A DNA stretch of 64,000 bases, taken from Pristimantibacillus sp052113225 (GTDB lineage Bacteria; Bacillota; Bacilli; Paenibacillales; Paenibacillaceae). The stretch covers positions 682,001 to 746,000 of the forward strand of contig NZ_JBFRCT010000001.1 in the NCBI RefSeq assembly GCF_052113225.1. The letters run 5' to 3'. The notes beneath the pieces were generated by a model, which saw only the letters and a list, made by a program, of their open reading frames with translations, made no database searches and was not told the origin of the DNA. Of this stretch, positions 44,788 to 53,470 are shown in pieces. The translations under genes and the position numbers were made by a program. Within the stretch, counting starts at the first letter, position 1. Each line of letters opens with the position of its first letter.

Positions 44788-45561
44788 CTAGAATTCATTA
44801 TCAGAATAATTGGCTGTGAATGATTCGTATGTAATTTCTTCGTCTGGTGTATTACGAAGCTCGATAATCATATCAAAATGGCTGTAGTCATATTGCGATT
44901 CTTTAATAAAAATATCCGGATGCTCGATCACTTTCGTTGACGGCATCGCCATGATCTCCTGCAGCAGTGAGTAATGCTTCTCATTTGAGCGGATTGTGCT
45001 GACAATACCGTCAATGATAAAGATATTGTTATCCGTCATTTCATCTTCGGAAAGCTGACTTCTTACGGTTTGTCTGAGCAATGTTGACGATACAAAAGTC
45101 CACCGCTTATTGGAGCAAACACTGCCCGCAATAATGGATTCCGTCTTGCCAACACGAGGCATACCGCGAAGCCCAATAACCTGATTGCCATCTCGTTTGA
45201 ATACTTCGCCAAGGAAATCAACTAGGAGACCAAGCTCATCCCTTGTAAACCGGAACGTTTTACGATCATCGGAGTCCCTTTCGATATAACGTCCATGACG
45301 AACAGCCAATATATCAACGATTGTTGGCGTGCGAAGCTTGTTGACAGTAATATTATCGACCTTCTGAAGCATCTTGCCAAGCAGCACGATTTTCTCTTCG
45401 TCGTCAGTCTGAAGCAGCATACCCCGTGTACGATCCTCAACACCGTTAATGGTCATAATATTCACTTCAAGCATCCCCAGCAGTGATGCGATATCACCGA
45501 GCAGGCCCGGTCTATTCTTATGTATTTTATACTCCATATAATATTGCTGCTTTGATCCCAT
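44788..45561 (-). CDS. ymfK: DUF3388 protein (YmfK-like)
   Basis: 257 residues. Residues 7-80 look like an ACT-type regulatory domain (YYMEYKIHKNRPGLLGDIASL). Residues about 145-160 contain a P-loop-like GMPRVGKTES, followed by an ATPase-like region with IFIIDGIVS. The B. subtilis homologue YmfK is uncharacterised. It sits at the conserved place between ymfJ and rodZ, but a terminator upstream suggests a separate promoter. No function can be given. Confidence 0.8.
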   Translation of the reverse strand: MGSKQQYYMEYKIHKNRPGLLGDIASLLGMLEVNIMTINGVEDRTRGMLLQTDDEEKIVLLGKMLQKVDNITVNKLRTPTIVDILAVRHGRYIERDSDDRKTFRFTRDELGLLVDFLGEVFKRDGNQVIGLRGMPRVGKTESIIAGSVCSNKRWTFVSSTLLRQTVRSQLSEDEMTDNNIFIIDGIVSTIRSNEKHYSLLQEIMAMPSTKVIEHPDIFIKESQYDYSHFDMIIELRNTPDEEITYESFTANYSDNEF

Positions 45562-45663
45562 TTCACACCGTCCCTTGTTGTCACCAATCCCAATCGATTG
45601 AATCGCTTATAAAAATTTATTCTACAATTTTCGCCACATTCCTGCAACCTATACATAGACATT

Positions 45664-45697
45664 GCAGAAAAGCCTCCAATTTGGGAGGCTTTTCTGC
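45664..45697 (-). terminator. Terminator after the DUF3243 gene
   Basis: Perfect 14-bp stem GCAGAAAAGCCTCC / GGAGGCTTTTCTGC. The second arm itself supplies the T run. It lies just past the ymfJ stop. Confidence 0.85.
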
Positions 45698-45710
45698 AAG
45701 ATGCCATCAT

Positions 45711-45962
45711 TTAGGTTGTTTCGACCAATTTAACCATCAAACCAGCTACGGTTTTGCGTTCGTTCTCATCGCCCGCATCCCAAAGCTGCTTCAGCACGCG
45801 CTGCTGTTCATTTTTAGGATCGACCTTTTCATCAAGGAATGATCCAATTTCATACGCCAAATTTTTAATGGTCTCTTCTGTCATCCCGTTATTTTTGGCT
45901 TGTGCTACGCGATCCGACAAAAACTCTTTCCAATTGTCGAAGTTAGAAAGGACGTTGGACAT
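45711..45962 (-). CDS. ymfJ: DUF3243 protein (YmfJ-like)
   Basis: 83 residues, helical and charged, with no membrane segment. The start MSNVLSNFDNWKEFLSDRV and EVGSFLDEKVDP-type core match DUF3243. A homologue (YmfJ) lies at the same position in B. subtilis; the function is unknown. GGAGG lies before the ATG. Confidence 0.85.
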   Translation of the reverse strand: MSNVLSNFDNWKEFLSDRVAQAKNNGMTEETIKNLAYEIGSFLDEKVDPKNEQQRVLKQLWDAGDENERKTVAGLMVKLVETT

Positions 45963-46065
45963 TTAGGTTCGCCTCCTGGAATAAGAACAATTTGAGAAGA
46001 GTGTAAGTGAATTACGCTCAACAAATGTTATTCTGCGCCTGGGCGAAACGGATTATACCATGATT

Positions 46066-46812
46066 TTAAGTATGCCAGCCACCGTTAGGACTTATGATTT
46101 GACCTGTTATGTAAGAGGATTCCGGTAAAGACAAGAAATAAACAAGGGAAGCCACTTCATCAGGTTGTCCAAAACGACCGAGCGGAATTTCCTGTTCCAA
46201 GGCTGCCTTCTCTTCCTCATTGAAGCTGCTCATCATCCTTGTATCAACCGCTCCAGGAGCAACAGCGTTAACGGTAACACCCGATGGTGCCAGCTCTTTG
46301 GCGAGAGCCTTTGTGAAGGCATTCATACCGCCTTTGGTTGTAGAGTAAAGAACCTCACAGGATGCGCCAGATATTCCCCAAATAGACGATACATTGATAA
46401 TCCGGCCAAACCTGTTCGCGATCATATTCGGCATAAAGATTTGGCTGCATAAAAACATACCCTTCAAATTAACCGCCATTACATCGTCCCATTCCTGCTC
46501 CGACACATCCATCAGCATGCCATAATGGGAAATGCCTCCGTTATTAACGAGAATGTCCGGAAGCATGTCATGGGCTTCAAGCTTCTCTTTCATGCGGAGA
46601 AGCTGCTCACGCGAACGCAGGTCCGCGGATATGGTCATCACGTTAGCCCCAAATCTCATGCAGGCCCGTGCTGTTTCATTAGCCGCTTCATGCGACTCAC
46701 GGTAATGAATGACGATGTTAAGTCCCTCCGCGGCAAAGCGCTGCGCGATGGCAGCGCCGATGCCCCGGCTTCCCCCGGTAATTAACACCGTCATTTCTTT
46801 AATTGTCTTCAT
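46066..46812 (-). CDS. ymfI: Short-chain reductase YmfI-like (EF-P 5-aminopentanone reductase candidate)
   Basis: 248 residues, an SDR fold. The cofactor motif is TGGSRGIG (about 12-19), then NNGG, catalytic Ser in SSIWG, Y-x-x-x-K (YSTTK), and AVAPGAVDT. Annotated as a FabG-like reductase, but by position it is YmfI, which in B. subtilis reduces the 5-aminopentanone modification on elongation factor P. Its ATG overlaps the ymfH stop by 4 nt. Confidence 0.8.
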   Translation of the reverse strand: MKTIKEMTVLITGGSRGIGAAIAQRFAAEGLNIVIHYRESHEAANETARACMRFGANVMTISADLRSREQLLRMKEKLEAHDMLPDILVNNGGISHYGMLMDVSEQEWDDVMAVNLKGMFLCSQIFMPNMIANRFGRIINVSSIWGISGASCEVLYSTTKGGMNAFTKALAKELAPSGVTVNAVAPGAVDTRMMSSFNEEEKAALEQEIPLGRFGQPDEVASLVYFLSLPESSYITGQIISPNGGWHT

Positions 46813-48107
46813 GAAACCGGCTGGCTGTCTGGTTTCTCCACGATCGAAACCGCTAGTTGATTAAAATCAAAATGCTCGCGGAGCCGCTCATTAACTTGCT
46901 CCAGCGTACAGTTCTCATACTGAGACAGCAAATCAAACATATCGCTGTCACGGAACCGATAACGGGTAAATTCACCGGCAATTGCTTCAGGGGAGTTCAG
47001 CATTCGTAAATATCCGCCGATTTTTTTCTTCTTCGAACGCTCGAAGGCAGCCGGCTCAATTCCTGTACGGAGTGCTTCTTCTACAGCTGTTCGAATCTGA
47101 TTCAGCAATTCATCCGGATTTGGCGTATCGCCGCCGATGACGGAAAAGGCATAATCCGTACTTACATTAAATTCTGTTCCAAAGGAATCAGAGATTAAAT
47201 TTTGCTCATACAAATCTTGATACAAGGCTGTGCTCGCACCAAACAAAGCATCAAGCATAAGTTTGGTCGTCACCTCATGGCGAAGCAGCGCTTCACCTGT
47301 GAGTCCTGTTTGCTTCTCTTTAAAGCCAAACATTGCTTTCGGGAGCGATACAGGAAGTTTCGTTACCTTCCGCGGAATCTTCACGCTCTCCGGTTCCTCT
47401 TCGAAGAAACGTTTGATTTCCCCCTGCGGCCTAAACGTCTTACCTGCCTGGTTTTTGCGAACAAGCTCAAATACTTCATCCGCCTTTACCCCGCCGACAA
47501 CAAACAGCAGCATATTAGACGGGTGATAGAACGTTTCGTAACAGCGGTACAAGGTTTCCTTGTCGATCTGATAGATCGACTCCACCGTACCTGCAATATC
47601 GATATGAATCGGATGGTTATGATACATGGCATCGATGAGGCCAAAGTATACGCGCCAGTCCGCATTGTCTTTGTACATGTTGATTTCTTGAGCGATAATG
47701 CCTTTTTCCTTATCAACATTGGTATCCGTGAAATAAGGATTCTGCACAAAATCAATCAAGGTCTCCAAATTGGCCGGAATCTGCTCAGTTGCCGAGAACA
47801 AATAAACGGTCCGGTCAAAGCTTGTAAATGCATTTGCAGATGCACCTTGTGAAGCGAAAGTGGCAAAAATATCGCCCGTAGGCTCTTCGAACATCTTGTG
47901 CTCTAGGAAGTGGGCAATACCGTCTGGCACACGAATAATGTCTTCTGTACCTACTGCGAACTGATTGTCAACGGAACCATATTTCGTTGCGAAAGTAGCA
48001 TAGGTCTTCTGAAAGCCTTCCTTCGGCAGTACGATCACTTCGAGGCCGTTATCCAGCACTTCGCGGTATAGCGTTTCTTGAACGCCTTTGTAATCGAGCG
48101 TCTCCAT
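46809..48107 (-). CDS. ymfH: M16 family metallopeptidase YmfH-like
   Basis: 432 residues. The inverted zinc motif HFLEH (about residue 67), with a downstream EINMYKD Glu region, indicates an active M16 peptidase. A second M16 domain follows. It is encoded 5 bp after ymfF and overlaps ymfI by 4 nt, so the three are co-translated. The substrate is unknown. Confidence 0.87.
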   Translation of the reverse strand: METLDYKGVQETLYREVLDNGLEVIVLPKEGFQKTYATFATKYGSVDNQFAVGTEDIIRVPDGIAHFLEHKMFEEPTGDIFATFASQGASANAFTSFDRTVYLFSATEQIPANLETLIDFVQNPYFTDTNVDKEKGIIAQEINMYKDNADWRVYFGLIDAMYHNHPIHIDIAGTVESIYQIDKETLYRCYETFYHPSNMLLFVVGGVKADEVFELVRKNQAGKTFRPQGEIKRFFEEEPESVKIPRKVTKLPVSLPKAMFGFKEKQTGLTGEALLRHEVTTKLMLDALFGASTALYQDLYEQNLISDSFGTEFNVSTDYAFSVIGGDTPNPDELLNQIRTAVEEALRTGIEPAAFERSKKKKIGGYLRMLNSPEAIAGEFTRYRFRDSDMFDLLSQYENCTLEQVNERLREHFDFNQLAVSIVEKPDSQPVS

Positions 48108-48112
48108 TGCTG

Positions 48113-49387
48113 TTACGCCTCCTTCTGGTCACGTAAAAAGTAAATCGTATCTAGCTGCGCCAAATGCGCAACTCGAACGATATCGTCTGCCGTTACGGCT
48201 TCTATCTGATCAAGCAGCTGCTGTGCGGTTCTTTCCTTGCCTGATAACACCGCATTGAAATCATAAGCGATCATCTCATAAGCCGAATCCTGCAATTCTC
48301 TAAGATGATTCGCAATCATGGCTTTTGTCTGATTCAGCTCAAGATCAGTAAGCTGGCCTTGACGCATAGATTCAAGCTGCTGCTTAATAATCGTCACTGC
48401 CTTCTCATAATTCTCGATTTCAATACCAGACTGAATGGTCAACAAGCCCTTATGCCCATCAAGCCTTGATGCTGCATAATAGGCCAAGCTTTCTTTCTCC
48501 CGAACGTTCAGGAACAGCTTCGAATGAGGATAGCCGCCCAATATGCCGTTATACATTAAGGAAGCGGCATAATCTTTGTCTCCGTAACCAACATTAGTCC
48601 GAAGCCCCAGGTTCAGCTTACCTTGATTGACATCCATTCGCTCCACGATCGTTTTCACATTCCGTACTTCATGCGAAATAGAAGGTGTAGAGTAGCTTGC
48701 TGGTGTCCCTTCTTCGATTCGGAAAGCTTCCTGAGCTAACGCCTTCACTTCTTCCAAAGAGGTATCGCCAACAACATATAAGTCGAAAGCAGCTTCACTT
48801 AGCCACTGTTTATATTGACTGTATAAAGATTCAGGTGTGATCGATGCAATCTCATCGAGTTTACCCAGCGGATGCAGCCGGTAAGGCTCATTTGCACACA
48901 TTTCCTCCATGCAGCGTTCCGCCGCATAGCGGATTTTATCATTTACTATAGATTCCAGCCTTTTGGTCAATGTTTGCTTCTCTGCATCAACATACTTGCG
49001 ACGGAAGGCTCCATCTTCTGTTACTGGTTCTGTAACGACCTCCCCAAGAAAACGCAGCGAAGAACTTAGCAGTGGTACATCAGACGATACAAAATGATCG
49101 TTAATTACATCCATACGGAATTGAACGATCTGTGAATCGCCTCTCTTATATACATCAAAGCCGAAACCGGCGCCATATAAATCATCAAGCCGCTCACGGA
49201 AAGCTTTTGTCTCTGGTGTAGACACCGTTCCGCGGCGTAATACAAATGGGGCAAGCGCGGTCTTCGTTACAGCGTTTTCAGATAAAGGCAGTCCTGCAAA
49301 TAACGATATTGCAAACGTCTTGAAACGTTTGGTTGGCAGCACATGTAACCTAATTCGGCCTATTTGCCCTCTTTCGAATAATGTCAC
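48113..49387 (-). CDS. ymfF: M16-like protein YmfF, lacking the zinc motif
   Basis: About 424 residues. The fold is recognisable as M16 (FAGLPLSENAVTKTALAPFVLRRGT, GGYPHSKLFLNVREKESLAYYAASRLD), but the HxxEH motif is absent where it should be (ALAPFVLRRG). It is probably the inactive partner of ymfH, as in paired M16 proteins. I chose the GTG at 49387, which has AAGGAG 8 nt upstream, so it does not overlap sleB; the ATG at 49519 lacks a ribosome site. Confidence 0.85.
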   Translation of the reverse strand: MTLFERGQIGRIRLHVLPTKRFKTFAISLFAGLPLSENAVTKTALAPFVLRRGTVSTPETKAFRERLDDLYGAGFGFDVYKRGDSQIVQFRMDVINDHFVSSDVPLLSSSLRFLGEVVTEPVTEDGAFRRKYVDAEKQTLTKRLESIVNDKIRYAAERCMEEMCANEPYRLHPLGKLDEIASITPESLYSQYKQWLSEAAFDLYVVGDTSLEEVKALAQEAFRIEEGTPASYSTPSISHEVRNVKTIVERMDVNQGKLNLGLRTNVGYGDKDYAASLMYNGILGGYPHSKLFLNVREKESLAYYAASRLDGHKGLLTIQSGIEIENYEKAVTIIKQQLESMRQGQLTDLELNQTKAMIANHLRELQDSAYEMIAYDFNAVLSGKERTAQQLLDQIEAVTADDIVRVAHLAQLDTIYFLRDQKEA

Positions 49388-49518
49388 TACGTTTGCTCCT
49401 TCCGAGTGAAATGGAATATAGTAATGTATTCCATTTTCTTGCTTCCTATACCATTCTAACCGATACGAAATGGAAGAAGCAACCTGCCTGCCTAGGGCAG
49501 AAAGGCTGCTTCTCGTCA

Positions 49519-50313
49519 TTACATACAGAAGATATGCTTGCCAATCGTTTTCACTTGTGGTCTAGACCAAATCCACTTGGAAGTAGCCGTCTCCGGGTTG
49601 AAATAGTACGTGCATCCGCCAGTAGGATCCCAGCCATTAATGGCATCCTGTACAGCTTTACGAGCCGATTCATTAGGAGTCAGCCAAATTTGTCCATCAG
49701 CAACCGCAGTAAATGCGAGTGGCTGGAATATTACGCCCGATACTGTATTCGGGAAGCTTGGTGACTTCACGCGGTTCAAGATAACCGCAGCAACAGCAAC
49801 TTGACCTTCATAAGGTTCCCCGCGTGATTCACCATACACGGCATTCGCCATGATTTTCAAGTCGTTTTCAGAAAATCCAAGGTTATTCGATTTCGAAGGT
49901 GTGCCTCCCGAGCTCGTGGAGCCCGAGTTAGAGCCACTGTTACTGCTGCCCGAACCGGAAGAGCTGCTGCCTGAATCTGCAGCTGTTGGTTTCCAGCTCT
50001 TCGTTGCTTCCCATAGCTTCAGCTTGGTTTTTGCTCCAACTACACCGTCGGATTTCATTCCGAATTTCCATTGGAACCATGTAACGGCATTTTTCGTGCT
50101 TGTACCAAAACTGCCGTCAATCGCACCGTTATAATAGCCCAAATATTTGAGCCTTCCCTGCAGCTCATATACATCTTGACCGGAGGAACCTAGCGTAATT
50201 GTGGCGTTGCTGAACGTTGCTTCTGCACCATCTTGTGAGTACCGTTGAAGAGAATACATTCCGAACAATACGGTCACAAGGATGGTGGTCACGACAATTA
50301 ATCGATTTTTCAT
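49519..50313 (-). CDS. sleB: SleB-like spore cortex-lytic enzyme
   Basis: About 264 residues. A signal peptide or anchor (about 1-20) is followed by a peptidoglycan-binding domain (VYELQGRLKYLGYYNGAIDG), a Ser/Gly-rich linker (about 110-140), and a cell-wall hydrolase family 2 domain (NAVYGESRGEPYEGQVAVAAVILNRV, with catalytic Glu in GESRGE) ending in IGKHIFCM. It should cleave cortex muramic-delta-lactam peptidoglycan at germination. No ypeB follows; the neighbours are spoIIIE and ymfF. Confidence 0.85.
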   Translation of the reverse strand: MKNRLIVVTTILVTVLFGMYSLQRYSQDGAEATFSNATITLGSSGQDVYELQGRLKYLGYYNGAIDGSFGTSTKNAVTWFQWKFGMKSDGVVGAKTKLKLWEATKSWKPTAADSGSSSSGSGSSNSGSNSGSTSSGGTPSKSNNLGFSENDLKIMANAVYGESRGEPYEGQVAVAAVILNRVKSPSFPNTVSGVIFQPLAFTAVADGQIWLTPNESARKAVQDAINGWDPTGGCTYYFNPETATSKWIWSRPQVKTIGKHIFCM

Positions 50314-50422
50314 TAGGAATCTGCCTTTCTCTTGCAAGTTAGTCCGCGATTAGCTGCGTTACCTAACTCTAGTATGAGAAGGGATTCCTGCTTCTATTCA
50401 TCAACTATTGGATGCAATCCCT

Positions 50423-53140
50423 CTAGGAAGGGATACGGCTTGCTTGATATTGCTCGATCGACATCAATACTTCCCTCGGCTTGCTGCCTTCATAAGGGCC
50501 AACAATGCCGCGTGCTTCCATCTGATCAACAAGCCTTGCTGCTCTTGTGTAGCCGACACGCATACGGCGTTGCAAAAGGGAAACAGAAGCTTGCTTCGCT
50601 TCAACAACGATTTGTACGGCCTGATCATACAGCTCATCCAATATTTCACTTGGATCTGTCGATTCTTCCTCCACTTCTGGCACCAAATCTTCTTTGTATT
50701 CCGCTTCAGCTTGTCCCCTCGCATACTCGACTAGCGCCTCGACTTCTTGATCGGATAAGAAGGCACCTTGGACACGAATCGGCTTAGACATGCCAACAGG
50801 CAAGTAGAGCATATCCCCTCGACCAAGCAGCTTTTCTGCACCAACCATATCAAGAATGGTACGTGAATCGACCTGTGAGGATACCCCAAAGGCGATCCTT
50901 GAAGGAATATTCGCCTTAATAACACCTGTAATAACGTCAACCGACGGTCGTTGTGTAGCGATAATGAGATGAATACCCGCGGCACGAGCCATTTGGGCAA
51001 GCCTTGCTATGGAATCCTCAACGTCATTAGATGCTACCATCATAAGATCGGCAAGCTCGTCAACAATAACAACGATATAAGGAAGTACGGCTTTTGGATT
51101 TTCGGCCATTAAGGCATTGTAACCCTCAATGTTACGCGTAGCGGACTTGGAGAATAATTCATAACGCTTCTCCATCTCGACTACAATCTTTTTCAGAGCA
51201 AGTGCGGCACGTCTTGGATCCGTCACAACCGGTGCCAGCAAATGCGGAATACCATTATAGACATTCAACTCGACCATTTTCGGATCGACCATTAGAAACT
51301 TCACTTCATCCGGAGAGGCTTTGTACAAAATACTTGTAATGATTCCGTTGATACAAACAGATTTACCTGAACCTGTTGCTCCCGCTACAAGCAAATGGGG
51401 CATTCTTGCCAGGTTCCCGATAATCGGCTGACCCGAAATATCACGGCCGAAAGCGATCGAAAGCTTGGATGGTGCATTATGGAACGTTGTCGTCTCCATT
51501 ACTTCTCGCATCGTGACGACGGACACTTCCATGTTCGGCACTTCAATCCCGATAGCAGATTTGCCTGGGATCGGTGCTTCCATCCGAATATCCTTCGCAG
51601 CCAGCGCCAAGGCGATATCATCTGTCAAGCTGACTATTCGGCTTACTTTCACACCTGTAGCAGGTTGAACTTCGTAGCGAGTAACTGCTGGTCCTCGAAC
51701 CACATCAAGTACTTTCGCACGCACGCCAAAGCTTTCGAGCGTAGCCTCCAGCTTCCGCTTCGAATCGATAGCGTCCGTTCCATCACCGCCTCTTCCCATC
51801 AAGCTTGGCTTAGCCAGCAAAGAGAATGGTGGCAGCAAATAAGGCTTTTTAACTGGGATATCCGTTGCCGGATAAGGCGTTGGGTTTGCTGGCTTGGGTT
51901 TATTCTCGCCTGTCGCCTCTTCTTTCAAGTCATTACCATCAAGTTCATCAACTGAAACAGAATCAAGCTCCTCGTTATCCAGTTCATCCGAATATTGCTC
52001 TGGCACAGCAGGAATCGGCGTAAACTCCTCTTGCTCATCTTCATCGTATGTATCTGCACGAGGTACAATCCTTGTTATTACCTCTGGCACATCATCTTCC
52101 TCGAACTCATTATAAACCGGATATACAGGAACAGAATGCTGCTGTTCTGACTGCTGCTCCCAAGGAGGCATATCATCTTCTTGTCTTATTGCAGCATTCA
52201 CTTGTTCTCCATTACGATCCCATTCTTCTTCCCACGTCTCCGCATTCGCCCAATGAGGTTTAACACCACCGTCATGCCCACCGCTATAATGCTCGTCATT
52301 CATGGACCAGTCATCCTGTGAAGTCTGCGGCTGCTGCTGACTTGGCTGTTCTTGATTCCTCCAGGAGAAAAATAAGGACTTCTTCCTTCTTGACGGTATG
52401 GACGCTGCGTAATCGTCATCCTCATCATCATCGATAGTATCCGATTGAACAAATACTGGCGGCTTAACCGTCTTCGATGTCTTGTTGGATGCACTCCGAA
52501 GGGATGCACCTTTCGACCATTTGGCAGACAGCAGCTTGTACACCCGAATGCTCCGGTCTCTCCCGATTCTTGCTAATTCCACATAAGATTTGCCAGTCAG
52601 CAGCATAAGCGAGATGGCATACATGACACCTGCAATAAGCTTCGAACCGAAGTATCCAAATAACGAGTAAAGCATCGAATATTCCATTGCACCAACATAT
52701 CCACCACTAATTGCCCGTTGGCTAATCGGCCGGGTATCTGTACTGTCAAATGACAGGAGTTCATCCTTCACATCCAAGCTTAGCTGATGCAGAATCTCTC
52801 TTCCACTCAGTTCTGTTACCGGCAGCAGTTTGCGGTCAATTTCTGCGATGGAGCTGGATAAGGTCAATGCGAGTACAAACACAAGCAGGCCTGTCCGCCG
52901 ATTCGTCCAACCACGCGGCCAAGCCCTTTTGACCATAACAACTAGTCCTACATATATGCCAACAAGCGCTAATACAAAATAAAACTTGCCAAGGAACAAG
53001 CCAAACAGCTTGGACAAAGAGCGGCCAACTGTTGCTTCCCCTGACATTGCGATAACCGACACTGTAATTAACAAAATCCCATAAACTTCATATTTTAAGT
53101 GAGTCGCTATCGATTTCTTTTTCCGTCGTTTCTTAGCCAA
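50423..53140 (-). CDS. spoIIIE: DNA translocase SpoIIIE/FtsK
   Basis: About 905 residues. Four membrane helices lie in the first 180 residues. A long acidic and Gln/Pro-rich linker (about 260-430) is followed by the motor: Walker A GATGSGKSV, Walker B YIVVIVDELADLMM, DxRGGP-type loops, and a C-terminal winged-helix gamma domain (LLQRRMRVGYTRAARLVDQME). It pumps chromosomal DNA into the forespore. I chose the TTG at 53140 because AGAGGTGA lies 7 nt upstream and the protein then starts M-A-K-K-R-R-K-K. A perfect 15-bp palindrome lies upstream. Confidence 0.95.
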   Translation of the reverse strand: MAKKRRKKKSIATHLKYEVYGILLITVSVIAMSGEATVGRSLSKLFGLFLGKFYFVLALVGIYVGLVVMVKRAWPRGWTNRRTGLLVFVLALTLSSSIAEIDRKLLPVTELSGREILHQLSLDVKDELLSFDSTDTRPISQRAISGGYVGAMEYSMLYSLFGYFGSKLIAGVMYAISLMLLTGKSYVELARIGRDRSIRVYKLLSAKWSKGASLRSASNKTSKTVKPPVFVQSDTIDDDEDDDYAASIPSRRKKSLFFSWRNQEQPSQQQPQTSQDDWSMNDEHYSGGHDGGVKPHWANAETWEEEWDRNGEQVNAAIRQEDDMPPWEQQSEQQHSVPVYPVYNEFEEDDVPEVITRIVPRADTYDEDEQEEFTPIPAVPEQYSDELDNEELDSVSVDELDGNDLKEEATGENKPKPANPTPYPATDIPVKKPYLLPPFSLLAKPSLMGRGGDGTDAIDSKRKLEATLESFGVRAKVLDVVRGPAVTRYEVQPATGVKVSRIVSLTDDIALALAAKDIRMEAPIPGKSAIGIEVPNMEVSVVTMREVMETTTFHNAPSKLSIAFGRDISGQPIIGNLARMPHLLVAGATGSGKSVCINGIITSILYKASPDEVKFLMVDPKMVELNVYNGIPHLLAPVVTDPRRAALALKKIVVEMEKRYELFSKSATRNIEGYNALMAENPKAVLPYIVVIVDELADLMMVASNDVEDSIARLAQMARAAGIHLIIATQRPSVDVITGVIKANIPSRIAFGVSSQVDSRTILDMVGAEKLLGRGDMLYLPVGMSKPIRVQGAFLSDQEVEALVEYARGQAEAEYKEDLVPEVEEESTDPSEILDELYDQAVQIVVEAKQASVSLLQRRMRVGYTRAARLVDQMEARGIVGPYEGSKPREVLMSIEQYQASRIPS

Positions 53141-53164
53141 TGATTCGTCACCTCTGGCTAACAT

Positions 53165-53216
53165 TATACCATATGTTACTAACGTTGCAGTATCCAACTT
53201 ATGCAACGTTAGTAAC
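53165..53216 (-). promoter_or_regulatory. 15-bp palindrome upstream of spoIIIE
   Basis: GTTACTAACGTTGCA (53175-53189) and its exact reverse complement (53202-53216) are separated by 12 nt. A TATAAT (about 53163-53168 in minus orientation) lies just downstream and could be the spoIIIE -10 box, although no matching -35 is clear. No U tract follows, so it is not a normal terminator. Operator or RNA hairpin are both possible. Confidence 0.6.
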
Positions 53217-53242
53217 GATTACTAACGGAGATAGTACGTATT

Positions 53243-53470
53243 TTATGTCGTCGGAGGATGTCCGAACATGACGACACTGCCCGGTGTAAGCTCAGGCCTT
53301 AGGTAATCATCCAGGGAGCATTGGAGCAGACGGACGATTTTACCCATCCCTGGCGCAATTGGCTGCACTTGCATATATACGCCGTTCACCCATACCTCGT
53401 GGGAAGCCTCAGGCTCTGTATTTAAACCGTCCAGCACGGCTTCAAGCGGCATAATCGTGTATATCGTCAT
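53243..53470 (-). CDS. ylzJ: YlzJ-like small protein
   Basis: 75 residues, with no signal peptide. The start MTIYTIMPLEAVLDG and the VQPIAPGMGKIVRLLQCSLDDYLRPELTPG core match YlzJ-like proteins, which always follow tepA and precede spoIIIE. The function is unknown. Its ATG shares a base with the tepA stop (TAATG). Confidence 0.82.
   Translation of the reverse strand: MTIYTIMPLEAVLDGLNTEPEASHEVWVNGVYMQVQPIAPGMGKIVRLLQCSLDDYLRPELTPGSVVMFGHPPTT

Noticed and set aside
53175..53216. Intrinsic terminator after ylzJ
   Set aside because: The palindrome has a low-GC stem and no T run on either strand.
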